A stretch of DNA of 64,000 bases, from NCBI RefSeq assembly GCF_000179235.2, contig NZ_CP039373.1, positions 1,209,860 to 1,273,859 of the forward strand, given 5' to 3'. Positions 37,645-45,836 of this stretch are shown here, in pieces. The notes beneath the pieces are model-generated. The model searched no databases. It was given only the letters and a program-made list of their open reading frames with translations, and was not told where the DNA came from. Each line of letters begins with the position of its first letter. The stretch's first letter is position 1. The position numbers and the translations under genes are program-made. The DNA comes from Synechococcus sp. CB0101 (GTDB lineage: Bacteria > Cyanobacteriota > Cyanobacteriia > PCC-6307 > Cyanobiaceae).

Positions 37645-39003
37645 ATGGCACAACCGCTTCAATGCATGGCGTTACCACCGCCGCCCTTGCGTTCTCCCTC
37701 CACCGCCGAGCGCTGCGAGCTGCTCCTGGGCGAGTGGCGCAGCGGGCTGCGGCTGAGCGACCGGGAGCGCAGCGCCCTGGGACCGGAACTGCAGGCGCTG
37801 GATCAACAACTGCTGGCTTTGAAACAGCGGCGCCTGCGGGTCGCCGTGTTCGGCCGGGTGGGGGTGGGTAAATCCAGCCTGCTCAATGCGCTGCTGGAGG
37901 AGGAGGCCTTCGCCACCGATGTGGCCCATGGCTGCACCCGCAGCCAACAGCGGCGCCCCTGGAGCGTGCGCATCCCCGGGCTCACCGGCGTGGACTTGGT
38001 GGATACCCCCGGCATCGATGAGATTGCCGCCAAAGCGCGGCAGCGGCTGGCGGCACGGGTGGCCGTGGGGGCCGACCTGGTGCTGCTGGTGCTCGACAGC
38101 GACCTCACCACCCCGGAAGCCCAAGCCCTGGAACAGCTGCTCAGCGCCGGCAAACCGGTGCTGCTGGTGCTCAACCGCATCGATTGCTGGCCGGAGAGCG
38201 AGCGCGAGGCCTTGATCAGCAGCATCCGCCGCCGCTTGCCTCCGGGCCACCGTGATCTGGAGTTGTTGGCGGTGGCCTCGGCGCCGCGGCAAGCGGTGGT
38301 GTTGGCCGATGGCCGTGTGCGCAGCGAACCGATGCCGCCCCAGGTGGCACCCCTGCGATGGGCTCTGCTCGAGCTGCTCAGCCAGCACGGTGCGCTGCTG
38401 CTGGGCCTCAACGGCCTGAGGGCGGCGGATCGCTTCGCCCAGCGCTTGCACCACTGGCGGCTGCGCCGCGGCAAGGAAAGCGCCCAGGCGCTGATCGGCC
38501 GCTACGCCGCCCTCAAAGCCACCGGTGTGGCGGCCAATCCACTGCTGCTGCTGGATCTCGCCGGCGGCATCGCCCTCGACACCGCCCTGGTGGTGCAACT
38601 CTGTGAGCTCTACGGGCTGGAGCTGGGGGGCGGCGGCGCCCGCGCCCTGCTCACGCGGCTGTCAGCCCAGAACGCGCTGCTGGGCGGCACACAGCTCGGC
38701 ATCCAGCTCCTGCTGGGGGGCCTGCGGCAGGTGCTGCTGCTGGCAGCTCCCCTCAGCGGTGGCCTCAGCCTGGCGCCAGCGGCTCCGGTGGCCTTAGCCC
38801 AAGCGGCACTGGCGGTGCACACCACCCGGCTCACCGGCCGCCTGGCCGCCGCCGAACTGCTGCGCAGCGCCGAACGGGGACGGCTGCGCCCCGCCTCGCT
38901 GCTGCGGCGACTGGCCCACCAAGACCCCCAGGCCCGGGCCTGGCTGCAGCAATGGCAGCAGCAAAGCAGCCGGCCGGCAGCCCTGAAGCCGCTGCTGCCA
39001 TGA
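37645..39003 (+). CDS. Era-like GTPase with DUF697-type C terminus
   Basis: A 452-aa protein with a TRAFAC GTPase domain (residues about 55-210): GRVGVGKSSLLNAL (G1), DTPGIDEIA (G3) and LNRIDCW (G4, NRxD variant). The remaining about 220 residues are hydrophobic and Ala/Leu/Gly-rich, consistent with the membrane-associated DUF697 domain found in cyanobacterial and plastid GTPases of unknown role. ATG at 37645 is chosen, another ATG is at 37666. It diverges from pepP with about 26 bases between start codons. The stop overlaps nadD's ATG (ATGA). Confidence 0.87.
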   Translation: MAQPLQCMALPPPPLRSPSTAERCELLLGEWRSGLRLSDRERSALGPELQALDQQLLALKQRRLRVAVFGRVGVGKSSLLNALLEEEAFATDVAHGCTRSQQRRPWSVRIPGLTGVDLVDTPGIDEIAAKARQRLAARVAVGADLVLLVLDSDLTTPEAQALEQLLSAGKPVLLVLNRIDCWPESEREALISSIRRRLPPGHRDLELLAVASAPRQAVVLADGRVRSEPMPPQVAPLRWALLELLSQHGALLLGLNGLRAADRFAQRLHHWRLRRGKESAQALIGRYAALKATGVAANPLLLLDLAGGIALDTALVVQLCELYGLELGGGGARALLTRLSAQNALLGGTQLGIQLLLGGLRQVLLLAAPLSGGLSLAPAAPVALAQAALAVHTTRLTGRLAAAELLRSAERGRLRPASLLRRLAHQDPQARAWLQQWQQQSSRPAALKPLLP

Positions 39004-39596
39004 GTGCAAAGCCCGCCCTGGCCCTGCTCGGCACCAGCGCCGATCCCCCCACCGAAGGCCACCGGGCGTTGCTGGAGGGTTTAGCGGAGCACTACGGCCA
39101 GGTTGCAACCTGGGCCAGCGACAACCCGTTCAAGCAACACGGTGCACCGCTGGAGCTACGGGCGCAGCTGCTCGGCGCCTTGGTGGAGGCCATCGGAGAT
39201 CCCCGCATCCAGCACGTTCAAGAGCTCAGCAACCCGCGGGCGTTGATCACCCTCGAGCGGGCATCCGAGCGCTGGCCGGAGCAGGAGCTGGTGTTTGTGG
39301 TGGGGGGTGATCTGGCGGGGCAGGTACCGAGCTGGTGGAAGGCCGCTGAGCTGCTGCAGCACTGCAGGCTGGCGGTGGTGCCGCGGCAGGGGTTTGCCCT
39401 GGATCCAGCGGCGCTGGAGGCGATCCGCAGCCTGGGCGGCCAGCCGGAGCTGCTGAACCTGCCGGTTCCCGCCACGGCCAGCTCAGTGATCCGCCGCCAT
39501 CCCAGCCCGGAGCAGGTGCCGGCTGCGCTTTGGGCGGAACTGGTTCGTCACAATCTCTATGGCCTGGGGCAGCAGCCCTCCCGCACGCCCCGCTAA
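39000..39596 (+). CDS. nadD: Nicotinate-nucleotide adenylyltransferase (cyanobacterial type)
   Basis: A 198-aa nucleotidyltransferase making deamido-NAD from nicotinate mononucleotide and ATP. The family's GSFDPIHxGH is GTSADPPTEGH here, a change shared with cyanobacterial NadD-type sequences I know. The ATP-binding ISSxxIR appears as TASSVIRR near the C terminus, and FVVGGDLAGQ fits the central LxGxD region. ATG at 39000 overlaps the GTPase stop by four bases, and nadE follows three bases after the stop. Coupling supports NAD synthesis function. Confidence 0.87.
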   Translation: MSAKPALALLGTSADPPTEGHRALLEGLAEHYGQVATWASDNPFKQHGAPLELRAQLLGALVEAIGDPRIQHVQELSNPRALITLERASERWPEQELVFVVGGDLAGQVPSWWKAAELLQHCRLAVVPRQGFALDPAALEAIRSLGGQPELLNLPVPATASSVIRRHPSPEQVPAALWAELVRHNLYGLGQQPSRTPR

Positions 39597-39599
39597 CCG

Positions 39600-41297
39600 A
39601 TGCGCCTTGCCCTTGCCCAGATCAATCCGCTGGTGGGCGATCTGGCCGGCAATGGCGCCCAGCTGCTGAAAGCCTGCCAAGCCGCAGCCGCCCAGGGCGC
39701 CGATCTGGTGGTGGCGCCGGAGCTGGCCCTCTGGGGCTATCCGCCCCGCGACCTGCTGCTGCGACCGGCCCTGCACCAACAGCAGCAGCACACGCTCGAT
39801 CACCTCGCTGCCGATCTTCCTGAAGGGCTGGCGCTGCTCCTGGGGGTGAGCGAACCCGCCGGCGACGGCCAGCAGCCCGATCTGTTCAACAGCGCTGCGC
39901 TGGTGGTGCGCGGTGGCTGGCGGATCGTGGCGCGCAAACGGCTACTGCCCAGCTACGACGTATTCGACGAGCGGCGCTATTTCCGCCCCGCCGATGAGCC
40001 CTGCCTGCTGGAGCTCGAGCGCGGCGGCCGTCACTGGCGCCTTGGCCTCTCCATCTGCGAAGACCTCTGGGTGGAGGAGGAGCTGCACCCGCAGCGGCTG
40101 CTGGGCGCCGACCCCGTGGCGGAGTTGCAGGCACTGGGGCCCGATCTGCTGATCAACCTCTCGGCCTCACCCTTTGGTGACGGCAAAGCGCAGCTGCGGC
40201 GCGAGCTGGCGGCGGCGGCGGCGCGGCGCCTGCACTGCCCGGTGGTGTACGTGAACCAGGTGGGCGGTAACGACGAACTGGTGTTCGACGGCGGCAGCTT
40301 CGTGACAACCGCCCATGGCGAAGTGGCCTGTCAGCTGGCCTTCGCCAAGACCGACCTGGGCGTGTGGGACAGCACCTGCGGTTCCCCGAGCGCCGGCCGA
40401 GCAGCAGGTGCCGTCCTGCCGAAACCCGACGAGCTGCTGCTGCGCACCCTGGTGCTGGGAGTGCGCGATTACGCGCGCAAATGCGGCTTCCGGAAAGCAC
40501 TGCTGGGGCTCAGCGGTGGCATCGATTCAGCCCTGGTGGCGGTGATCGCCGCCGCCGCCTTGGGCCCCGACAACGTGCAGGCCCTGCTGATGCCTTCCCC
40601 CTGGAGCTCGGCGGGATCCATCAACGACTCCCTGGCGCTCGCCGATCGGCTCGGGATGGCGACCCACACCGTGGCGATTGAAGCCCTGATGACGAGCTTC
40701 GACGCCGCACTGACGCCCCCCCTGGGCGGCGCACCCGCCGGCCTCACCGCTGAAAACCTGCAGTCGCGCATTCGCGGAACGCTGCTGATGGCCGTTGCCA
40801 ACCAACAGGGCCAGTTGCTGCTCACCACGGGGAATAAATCAGAGCTGGCCGTTGGCTACTGCACCCTCTACGGCGACATGAACGGCGGCCTGGCCGTGAT
40901 CGGCGACCTCTACAAAACCGGCGTGTTCCGCCTCTGCGCCTGGCTGGATTCAGAGGCAGCAGCGACCTGCCGCCAGGAGATGGGCCTCCCCACCCATGGA
41001 GAGCTGGTGGGTCGGGCAATCCGCGACAAACCACCGAGTGCTGAATTGCGGCCCGATCAACAAGACAGCGATTCGCTACCCGATTACGCCGTGCTCGACC
41101 CGCTGCTCCAGGCCCTTCTGGAGCAGCATCAAAGCCCGGAAGAGCTCGTGGCTACCGGCGTGGATCGGGCCCTGGCCGATCGCGTGATGCAGCTGCTGCG
41201 CCGCGCCGAATTCAAACGTCGCCAAGCACCGCCGGTGCTCAAGCTCGGCCAACGCTCCTTCGGCAGCGGCTGGCGGATGCCGATCGCGGCGGCCTGA
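39600..41297 (+). CDS. nadE: Glutamine-dependent NAD+ synthetase
   Basis: A 565-aa two-domain enzyme performing the last step of NAD synthesis. The N-terminal nitrilase-like glutaminase (about 1-260) carries APELALWGYPP (Glu), RKRLLPSYDVFDE (Lys) and GLSICEDLW (Cys). The synthetase domain has the PP-loop LGLSGGIDSALV and later LTTGNKSELAVGYC. It starts ATG three bases after nadD, so adenylation and amidation are likely produced together. The ald gene follows after about 60 bases. Confidence 0.96.
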   Translation: MRLALAQINPLVGDLAGNGAQLLKACQAAAAQGADLVVAPELALWGYPPRDLLLRPALHQQQQHTLDHLAADLPEGLALLLGVSEPAGDGQQPDLFNSAALVVRGGWRIVARKRLLPSYDVFDERRYFRPADEPCLLELERGGRHWRLGLSICEDLWVEEELHPQRLLGADPVAELQALGPDLLINLSASPFGDGKAQLRRELAAAAARRLHCPVVYVNQVGGNDELVFDGGSFVTTAHGEVACQLAFAKTDLGVWDSTCGSPSAGRAAGAVLPKPDELLLRTLVLGVRDYARKCGFRKALLGLSGGIDSALVAVIAAAALGPDNVQALLMPSPWSSAGSINDSLALADRLGMATHTVAIEALMTSFDAALTPPLGGAPAGLTAENLQSRIRGTLLMAVANQQGQLLLTTGNKSELAVGYCTLYGDMNGGLAVIGDLYKTGVFRLCAWLDSEAAATCRQEMGLPTHGELVGRAIRDKPPSAELRPDQQDSDSLPDYAVLDPLLQALLEQHQSPEELVATGVDRALADRVMQLLRRAEFKRRQAPPVLKLGQRSFGSGWRMPIAAA

Positions 41298-41358
41298 TCG
41301 TGGCCAAGCCGGATCAGCAGCGCCAAGCTGAGGACTGACCAGCTCCCGCACCCGCCCC

Positions 41359-42492
41359 ATGGCCGGCACCATCGCCCCGATCGCCAGCATCGGCGTGCCG
41401 CGGGAGATCAAGCCCGATGAACGGCGGGTGGCGCTCACCCCCGATGCCGTGCGGGAGCTGGTGAGCCATGGCTTGCAGGTGCGCATTGAGCAGGGCGCCG
41501 GCGAAGGCGCCGGCATTAGCGATGCGGCGTTTGAAGCCGCCGGGGCGGCCGTGGTGGATCAGGCGGAAGCCTGGGCCGCCCATCTGGTGGTGAAGGTGAA
41601 GGAGCCGCAGCCCGAGGAGTTCAGCTTTCTGCGGCCGGATCTAGTGCTGTTCACCTACCTGCACCTGGCGGCCTATCCAGCTGTGGGAAGAGCCCTGCTG
41701 CAGGCCGGCACCACCGCCATCGCCTACGAAACGGTGCAACTAGCCGATGGCAGCCTGCCGCTGCTGGCGCCGATGAGTGAGATCGCCGGCCGCCTGGCGG
41801 CCCAGGTGGGGGCTCACCTGCTGGAGCAACCCCACGGCGGGCGCGGGGTGCTGATGGGGGGCTGCACCGGCGTGCGCCCAGCGCGGGTGGTGGTGCTCGG
41901 CGCCGGCAGCGTGGGCTGGAATGCCGCGCGCCTCGCCGCCGCCATGGATGCGGAGGTATTCCTCCTGGATCTCTCCCCGGAACGGCTGCGGCGACTGGAG
42001 AGCCAACGGCAGGGCCGCCTGGTGAGCCTGGTGAGTAGCCGCGGGCTACTGGAGCGGCTGGTGCCCTCGGCCGATCTGTTGATCGGAGCGGTGTTGCTGC
42101 CCGGCGATCGGGCTCCCACGCTGGTGGAGGAAGGCCTGGTGGCGCAGATGCAACCGGGCTCGGTGATCGTGGATGTGGCGATCGATCAGGGGGGCTGCAT
42201 CGCCACCAGCCGCGAAACCACCCACACCGATCCCGTCGTGACCATCCACGGCGTGCAGCACTACGCCGTGGGAAACATGCCCGGAGCCGTGCCGTTCACC
42301 TCCACCGAAGCACTGGTGAGCGTCACCCTTCCCTACATCGCCGCGGTGGCCGGGCGGGGGCTGGTGGAGGCCGTCACCGACCGGCCGGAGCTGGTGTCGG
42401 GGCTCAACACCGTGGCCGGGTCGGTGTGTCATCCAGGCGTCGCCAAAGCCCTTGGCCTGCCCACACGCCATCCGATGGCCTGCCTGAGCTGA
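41359..42492 (+). CDS. ald: Alanine dehydrogenase
   Basis: A 377-aa NAD-dependent enzyme reversibly deaminating L-alanine to pyruvate and ammonia. N-terminal substrate half: PREIKPDERRVALTPD, VKEPQPEEF with catalytic Lys (VVKVKEPQP), and HLAAYPAV (His). NAD half: VVVLGAGSVGWNAARLA, followed by VDVAIDQGGC and NMPGAVPFTST, all Ald-specific. The start ATG is clear. Same strand as the NAD genes, 61 bases after nadE; whether they share a transcript is open. Ald may supply ammonia or use it when nitrogen is in excess. Confidence 0.95.
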   Translation: MAGTIAPIASIGVPREIKPDERRVALTPDAVRELVSHGLQVRIEQGAGEGAGISDAAFEAAGAAVVDQAEAWAAHLVVKVKEPQPEEFSFLRPDLVLFTYLHLAAYPAVGRALLQAGTTAIAYETVQLADGSLPLLAPMSEIAGRLAAQVGAHLLEQPHGGRGVLMGGCTGVRPARVVVLGAGSVGWNAARLAAAMDAEVFLLDLSPERLRRLESQRQGRLVSLVSSRGLLERLVPSADLLIGAVLLPGDRAPTLVEEGLVAQMQPGSVIVDVAIDQGGCIATSRETTHTDPVVTIHGVQHYAVGNMPGAVPFTSTEALVSVTLPYIAAVAGRGLVEAVTDRPELVSGLNTVAGSVCHPGVAKALGLPTRHPMACLS

Positions 42493-42576
42493 CACACGGA
42501 GTGGAAAAGATTGTGAGCAGGCGGGGATCCCCGCGGCCCGCCGTCCATACGTTGAAGGCACGGCCCATCCCACGCC

Positions 42577-42879
42577 ATGGCCTACTGCCGCGCCCTTGTT
42601 CCCTTCCACAGCTCCCACTCACCCGGTGAGCTCCTTCGCCCCCTGCTTGAGCAGCTGGGTTTGGAGGTGGAGCAACCCGACCACCGCACCTTGATGGCGT
42701 TTGAGCGGCCCTGCTCCGGCCGCCGCGTGAACGACTACGTGCGCGTGTGGGCCGACTGGAGCGACATCGCCAGCACCGGGGAGCTCTGGCTGGAAACCCT
42801 GAGCGGGGAATGCATGGCCCGATCGAGCACCCGCTGCGCCTCGGTGCTCGATCGCATCTGCACCAGCCTCAATCGCTGA
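42577..42879 (+). CDS. Conserved small cyanobacterial protein
   Basis: A 100-aa soluble protein without a function I can name. It starts MAYCRALVPFHSSHSPGELL and has a strand-helix pattern with FERPCSGRRVNDYVRVWADWSDI and LETLSGECMARSSTRC; four Cys residues occur. The start ATG has no strong ribosome site but codon use looks normal for the neighbourhood. Its last 11 bases overlap the end of the convergent YchJ gene. Found between ald and a minus-strand operon. Confidence 0.65.
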   Translation: MAYCRALVPFHSSHSPGELLRPLLEQLGLEVEQPDHRTLMAFERPCSGRRVNDYVRVWADWSDIASTGELWLETLSGECMARSSTRCASVLDRICTSLNR

Positions 42880-43312
42880 GCTCCAGCGCCTCGAGATACA
42901 GCCAGGCCCCATCGGGCCGGCCAGCCTCGCGGCCAAAGCGGGAGCACTCCCGCAACACTCCGGCCTCACCACCGGCGCTGTAGTGCGCAGCGAAGGTCAC
43001 GGTGCCGTGCAGATCATCCGGCCCACCGGCTTCGATGGCCAGGATCTCGAGGCGGCGCCAGCGCAGCTGGCGGCAGCTGGCCTCCAGGGCGCGGCGGCGC
43101 TCCCGCGTCGGTTGCGCAGAGGGCTGGGTGCGCAGCAGATGATCGATCTCAGCCAGCGCAAAGGCGCTGTAACGCGACCGCATCAGTTGTTCAGCCGTGG
43201 CGGCGGCCTGCTCCTGGCGGTGCAGCGGACGGCAGCAGCAGCCATAGCTGGCGCCGCCACAGGGGCACGGCTGATCAGGTGCCAGGCCTGTTTTGGCGCC
43301 GAAACCAGCCAT
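42869..43312 (-). CDS. YchJ/UPF0225-family SEC-C protein
   Basis: A 147-aa protein. The N terminus has CPCGGASYGCCCRPLH, the SEC-C zinc-binding motif, followed by EQLMRSRYSAFALAEIDHLLRTQ and later VTFAAHYSAGG, the YchJ-type domain (NTF2-like). Function unknown; possibly an RNA or ribosome-associated zinc protein. It is last in a chain of overlapping minus-strand genes: its ATG shares one base with the DUF3326 stop (TGATG). Its stop overlaps the convergent 100-aa gene by 11 bases. Confidence 0.87.
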   Translation of the reverse strand: MAGFGAKTGLAPDQPCPCGGASYGCCCRPLHRQEQAAATAEQLMRSRYSAFALAEIDHLLRTQPSAQPTRERRRALEASCRQLRWRRLEILAIEAGGPDDLHGTVTFAAHYSAGGEAGVLRECSRFGREAGRPDGAWLYLEALELSD

Positions 43313-44361
43313 CAGTGCTGATCCTGCAAAGCAGGCAGCGGCCGGCGCAGGGCCGCCGGGGCAATCCCCTCGCGCAGGGCCAGCACCAGGCCGGCGGCCT
43401 CGCTGTAGCTGGCAGCCGGGATCACCTCCAAGCCCAAGCTCTCCGCTGTCACCTCCAGCAGGCAGGGGTTCTCCACGGCAATCACCGGAATCCCGCGTTC
43501 TGCGCAGGCCAACACGGCCGCCCCCCCCAGGGCACCGGCTGGTGCGATCACCGCGCCCACCGCGTCAATCCCCAGCGCAGAAGACCCCGTTCCCGCCGGC
43601 ACCAGATTTGGAGCCCGGCCCAAGCCCACCAGCACGCAGGGCAGGAACGTGAAGCCCAGCTCCTCACCCGCTGCTCGGGGATCGAGATCGGGATCCAAAG
43701 GCAGCGGACTCAGGGCCGGAGCATGGGCGCAGGGCAAGCCCAGCTCACGGCTGAGCAGATGGCTGATCACCGCTTCCGCGCCGGCGAGGGCATCCACACC
43801 ACTGCCCTGGCGATACGCGGCGAGGGCTTCGCTCTCAGGATCATCGGGAAAGCGGGCCACCACCGCAATCGCCGTGGCACCAGCGGCCTTGAGCTCACGC
43901 CCGGCCCGCAGCAGCGCCTCCGGTTGGCCGAGCTGCCCCCAGCTCACCCCACTGGCGCCCAGGCTGAGGCTCACCTCCAGCGGGCGATCGGTGGTCAGCA
44001 CCGGCCCCACATCCAAGCCGAGGGTGGCGCGGCAGCCATCGGCCACCTGCAGGTGGCGGTGACGCAGCTCCGGCTCGATGCCTGCATCCAGGAGCAGCCC
44101 CACCCGTTGCTGCCGCACCGGCTGCAACAGGAGCTCACCCGCCGCAAAGCGATCGAGGCTGGAGCCTTCCACGTAGTGAAACCGCGAATCACTCCAATAG
44201 AGCGCCGCGCCATTCATCACATTCGGATGGGTGATCAGACAGCCACTGGCCGCCGCCAACAAGCGAGCCGCCGGCAGGGCATCACCGGCGTAGCCGCCCA
44301 CGGCGCAACCGATGCCGGTGGGAATCACCAGCAGGGTGGGGAGCGGTGGCGCCGTGCTCAT
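43312..44361 (-). CDS. DUF3326-domain protein
   Basis: A 349-aa protein matching the cyanobacterial/plant DUF3326 family of unknown function. N-terminal LVIPTGIGCAVGGYAGDALPAARLLA, THPNVMNGAALYW, and a C-terminal LGIDAVGAVIAPAGALGGAAVLAC are the conserved blocks; a Gly-rich beta-alpha pattern suggests a nucleotide or sugar-binding fold, but no motif proves it. Starts ATG with a one-base overlap with the upstream 69-aa gene and ends overlapping YchJ. Adjacent to a ferredoxin and a 2OG-Fe(II) oxygenase, which may hint at a redox or oxidative tailoring role. Confidence 0.83.
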   Translation of the reverse strand: MSTAPPLPTLLVIPTGIGCAVGGYAGDALPAARLLAAASGCLITHPNVMNGAALYWSDSRFHYVEGSSLDRFAAGELLLQPVRQQRVGLLLDAGIEPELRHRHLQVADGCRATLGLDVGPVLTTDRPLEVSLSLGASGVSWGQLGQPEALLRAGRELKAAGATAIAVVARFPDDPESEALAAYRQGSGVDALAGAEAVISHLLSRELGLPCAHAPALSPLPLDPDLDPRAAGEELGFTFLPCVLVGLGRAPNLVPAGTGSSALGIDAVGAVIAPAGALGGAAVLACAERGIPVIAVENPCLLEVTAESLGLEVIPAASYSEAAGLVLALREGIAPAALRRPLPALQDQH

Positions 44362-44570
44362 CAGGCTTCGTCCTGCTGGCGATCGCCAGCGCTGAGCACC
44401 ACCGCCTCGATCTGCAGCAGCGCTGGATGATCAGCGCGCTGCTGCACAGCGGTGATCGCCCAGCGCAGAGGGGTGCCGTGAGCAGCCAACGCTGCTTCGA
44501 TCTGGCTGCGCAGCGAGCCGCTCTGGCGTTCCAGCTGCAACAGCACTGGCCGCAGCTGGCTCCTGCTCAC
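44361..44570 (-). CDS. 69-residue protein between ferredoxin and DUF3326 genes
   Basis: A short gene easily missed: GTG at 44570 overlaps the ferredoxin stop by four bases (GTGA) and its stop shares one base with the DUF3326 ATG (TGATG). It encodes SRSQLRPVLLQLERQSGSLR, then AALAAHGTPLRWAITAV and IEAVVLSAGDRQQDEA, a helix-rich protein with no Cys and no membrane span. I recognise no family. Coupling at both ends is strong evidence that it is translated. Confidence 0.75.
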   Translation of the reverse strand: MSRSQLRPVLLQLERQSGSLRSQIEAALAAHGTPLRWAITAVQQRADHPALLQIEAVVLSAGDRQQDEA

Positions 44571-44890
44571 TTCTGGTACTGACCGAACTGGGCTTCGTAG
44601 AGCGCGTCTTCCTGGCCGGCGGTGAGCTTGAGGTCGCTGCGGGGGAACGCCACGCACAGCAGGGCATAACCCTGCTCCTGCAGCTCGGCCTTCACGCCCA
44701 TCGCATCGGGTTGGTGCACGCTGCCCTCATGGATGCGGGCGGCACAGGTGGTGCACACGCCAGAGCAGCAGGAGCTGGGCAGCTCAACCCCGGCCGCCTC
44801 GGCTGCAGCCAACACGGTCTGCTCAGCGCTGCAGCTGAAGCTGTGGCTGGTGCCGTTGATCTCGCAAACAACGGTGTAGGTGTCGCTCAT
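44567..44890 (-). CDS. Second [2Fe-2S] ferredoxin
   Basis: A 107-aa ferredoxin distinct from petF. Cluster Cys are 41, 46, 49 and 79 (SCCSGVCTTCAAR and ALLC), with an extra Cys42. It is less acidic than petF and ends FGQYQK, so it likely serves a special partner; its operon neighbour, a 2OG-Fe(II) oxygenase, is unusual because those enzymes normally need only Fe(II), 2-oxoglutarate and oxygen. ATG at 44890 (MSDTYTVVCE) is chosen for family length; ATG at 44926, which overlaps the oxygenase stop (ATGA), would add 12 residues. Overlaps the 69-aa gene by GTGA. Confidence 0.87.
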   Translation of the reverse strand: MSDTYTVVCEINGTSHSFSCSAEQTVLAAAEAAGVELPSSCCSGVCTTCAARIHEGSVHQPDAMGVKAELQEQGYALLCVAFPRSDLKLTAGQEDALYEAQFGQYQK

Positions 44891-44922
44891 GGGGCGCAGC
44901 GGCAGCTGGGGCACGTGGCCGT

Positions 44923-45666
44923 TCATTGTCCCGGATCGCCGGCCCGCTGCTGCAGCTCAGTCCATTGAGCCGGATGGGGAGCCAGGTATTCCGGCGGGGC
45001 CGCATCAGCTGAAGCGGCCAAGGGAGCAGTGAGCGCCAGATCAAAAGCCAGCGAGAGGCGCACATCCTCCTCGTCGTCGTTAGCCGTCACGGCGTGATCG
45101 GTGTGGGCGGGGAACAGCACCAGCAGACCAGCCTGCGGCGCCACATCCACCCAGGGAGCATTCCAACGCTGGCCACCCGCTGTATCCGCATCAATAGGAC
45201 CGCCATGGCCGACGGCCAAACCCGGCACCAACTCATTGCTCTGCTGTCTGGGGAACAAGCGCAGGCAGCCGCTGCGGCCACTGCCATCCCCGTTGAGATA
45301 CAGCACCGCACTGAGGTGCGCATTGGGATGGTGATGGCGGCCCACCACCTGGCCCGGCTCACTCACCACCGGCCAAGCCCGCTGCACATGCAGCGCCACA
45401 CTCCCCTCGCGAAAACCGAGGTCCTGCAGATACCCCCAGGCCTGGCGCTCCACCTCTGCCGTGATCGCAGCAAAGGCCTCCAGCCGGTGCACCTGCCAGA
45501 TGCCGTTGAGGTCACCCGTCCAGGCGCAACCAGCCGTGGGATTGCCCTCGGCATCGCCGCGCAAGGCCAACACCTCCTGCATCAACAACGCCAGATCCCA
45601 AGGGTCCAGCCGCAACTGCACCCGCCCCAATGCCAACGGAAACAGCGCTTCCAACTGCATCCCCAT
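44923..45666 (-). CDS. 2OG-Fe(II) oxygenase family protein (TIGR02466-like)
   Basis: About 247 aa. Iron and 2-oxoglutarate motifs appear as GRHHHPNAHLSAVLYL (His pair and Asp-like position), LFPAHTDHAV and VRLSLAFDL (Arg binding 2OG), typical of the putative TIGR02466 hydroxylase group found in marine picocyanobacteria and phages. The substrate is not known. Several starts lie within nine bases (ATG 45666, ATG 45660, TTG 45669). The end is ATGA with the optional ferredoxin ATG. Upstream is the complex terminator at 45757-45820 and the convergent-facing F-type operon end. Confidence 0.8.
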   Translation of the reverse strand: MGMQLEALFPLALGRVQLRLDPWDLALLMQEVLALRGDAEGNPTAGCAWTGDLNGIWQVHRLEAFAAITAEVERQAWGYLQDLGFREGSVALHVQRAWPVVSEPGQVVGRHHHPNAHLSAVLYLNGDGSGRSGCLRLFPRQQSNELVPGLAVGHGGPIDADTAGGQRWNAPWVDVAPQAGLLVLFPAHTDHAVTANDDEEDVRLSLAFDLALTAPLAASADAAPPEYLAPHPAQWTELQQRAGDPGQ

Positions 45667-45756
45667 CAACCACTCACCCGTGCTGCCATCCGTTCATCCT
45701 GCGCCCCGAGCGAGGCTGGGGCAGCAGGGACCTGACGCCCCGATGGCGGCCAAAGG

Positions 45757-45820
45757 AAAACCCTCGCCCCGCAGAGGCCGTATCCGCGAAGCGGTAACGG
45801 CCGAACGGGGCGAGGGTTTT
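45757..45820. terminator. Long nested hairpin after the atp operon
   Basis: Outer arms AAAACCCTCGCCCC (45757-45770) and GGGGCGAGGGTTTT (45807-45820) are perfect 14-base complements. Inside are GGCCG (45776-45780) with CGGCC (45798-45802) and an inner CCGC-GAA-GCGG hairpin (45784-45794). It ends 16 bases before the minus-strand gamma stop, so on that strand it is a terminator ending in TTTT; the symmetric design also ends in TTTT on the plus strand. Confidence 0.85.
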
Positions 45821-45836
45821 CGGTTGACTAAGGGCC

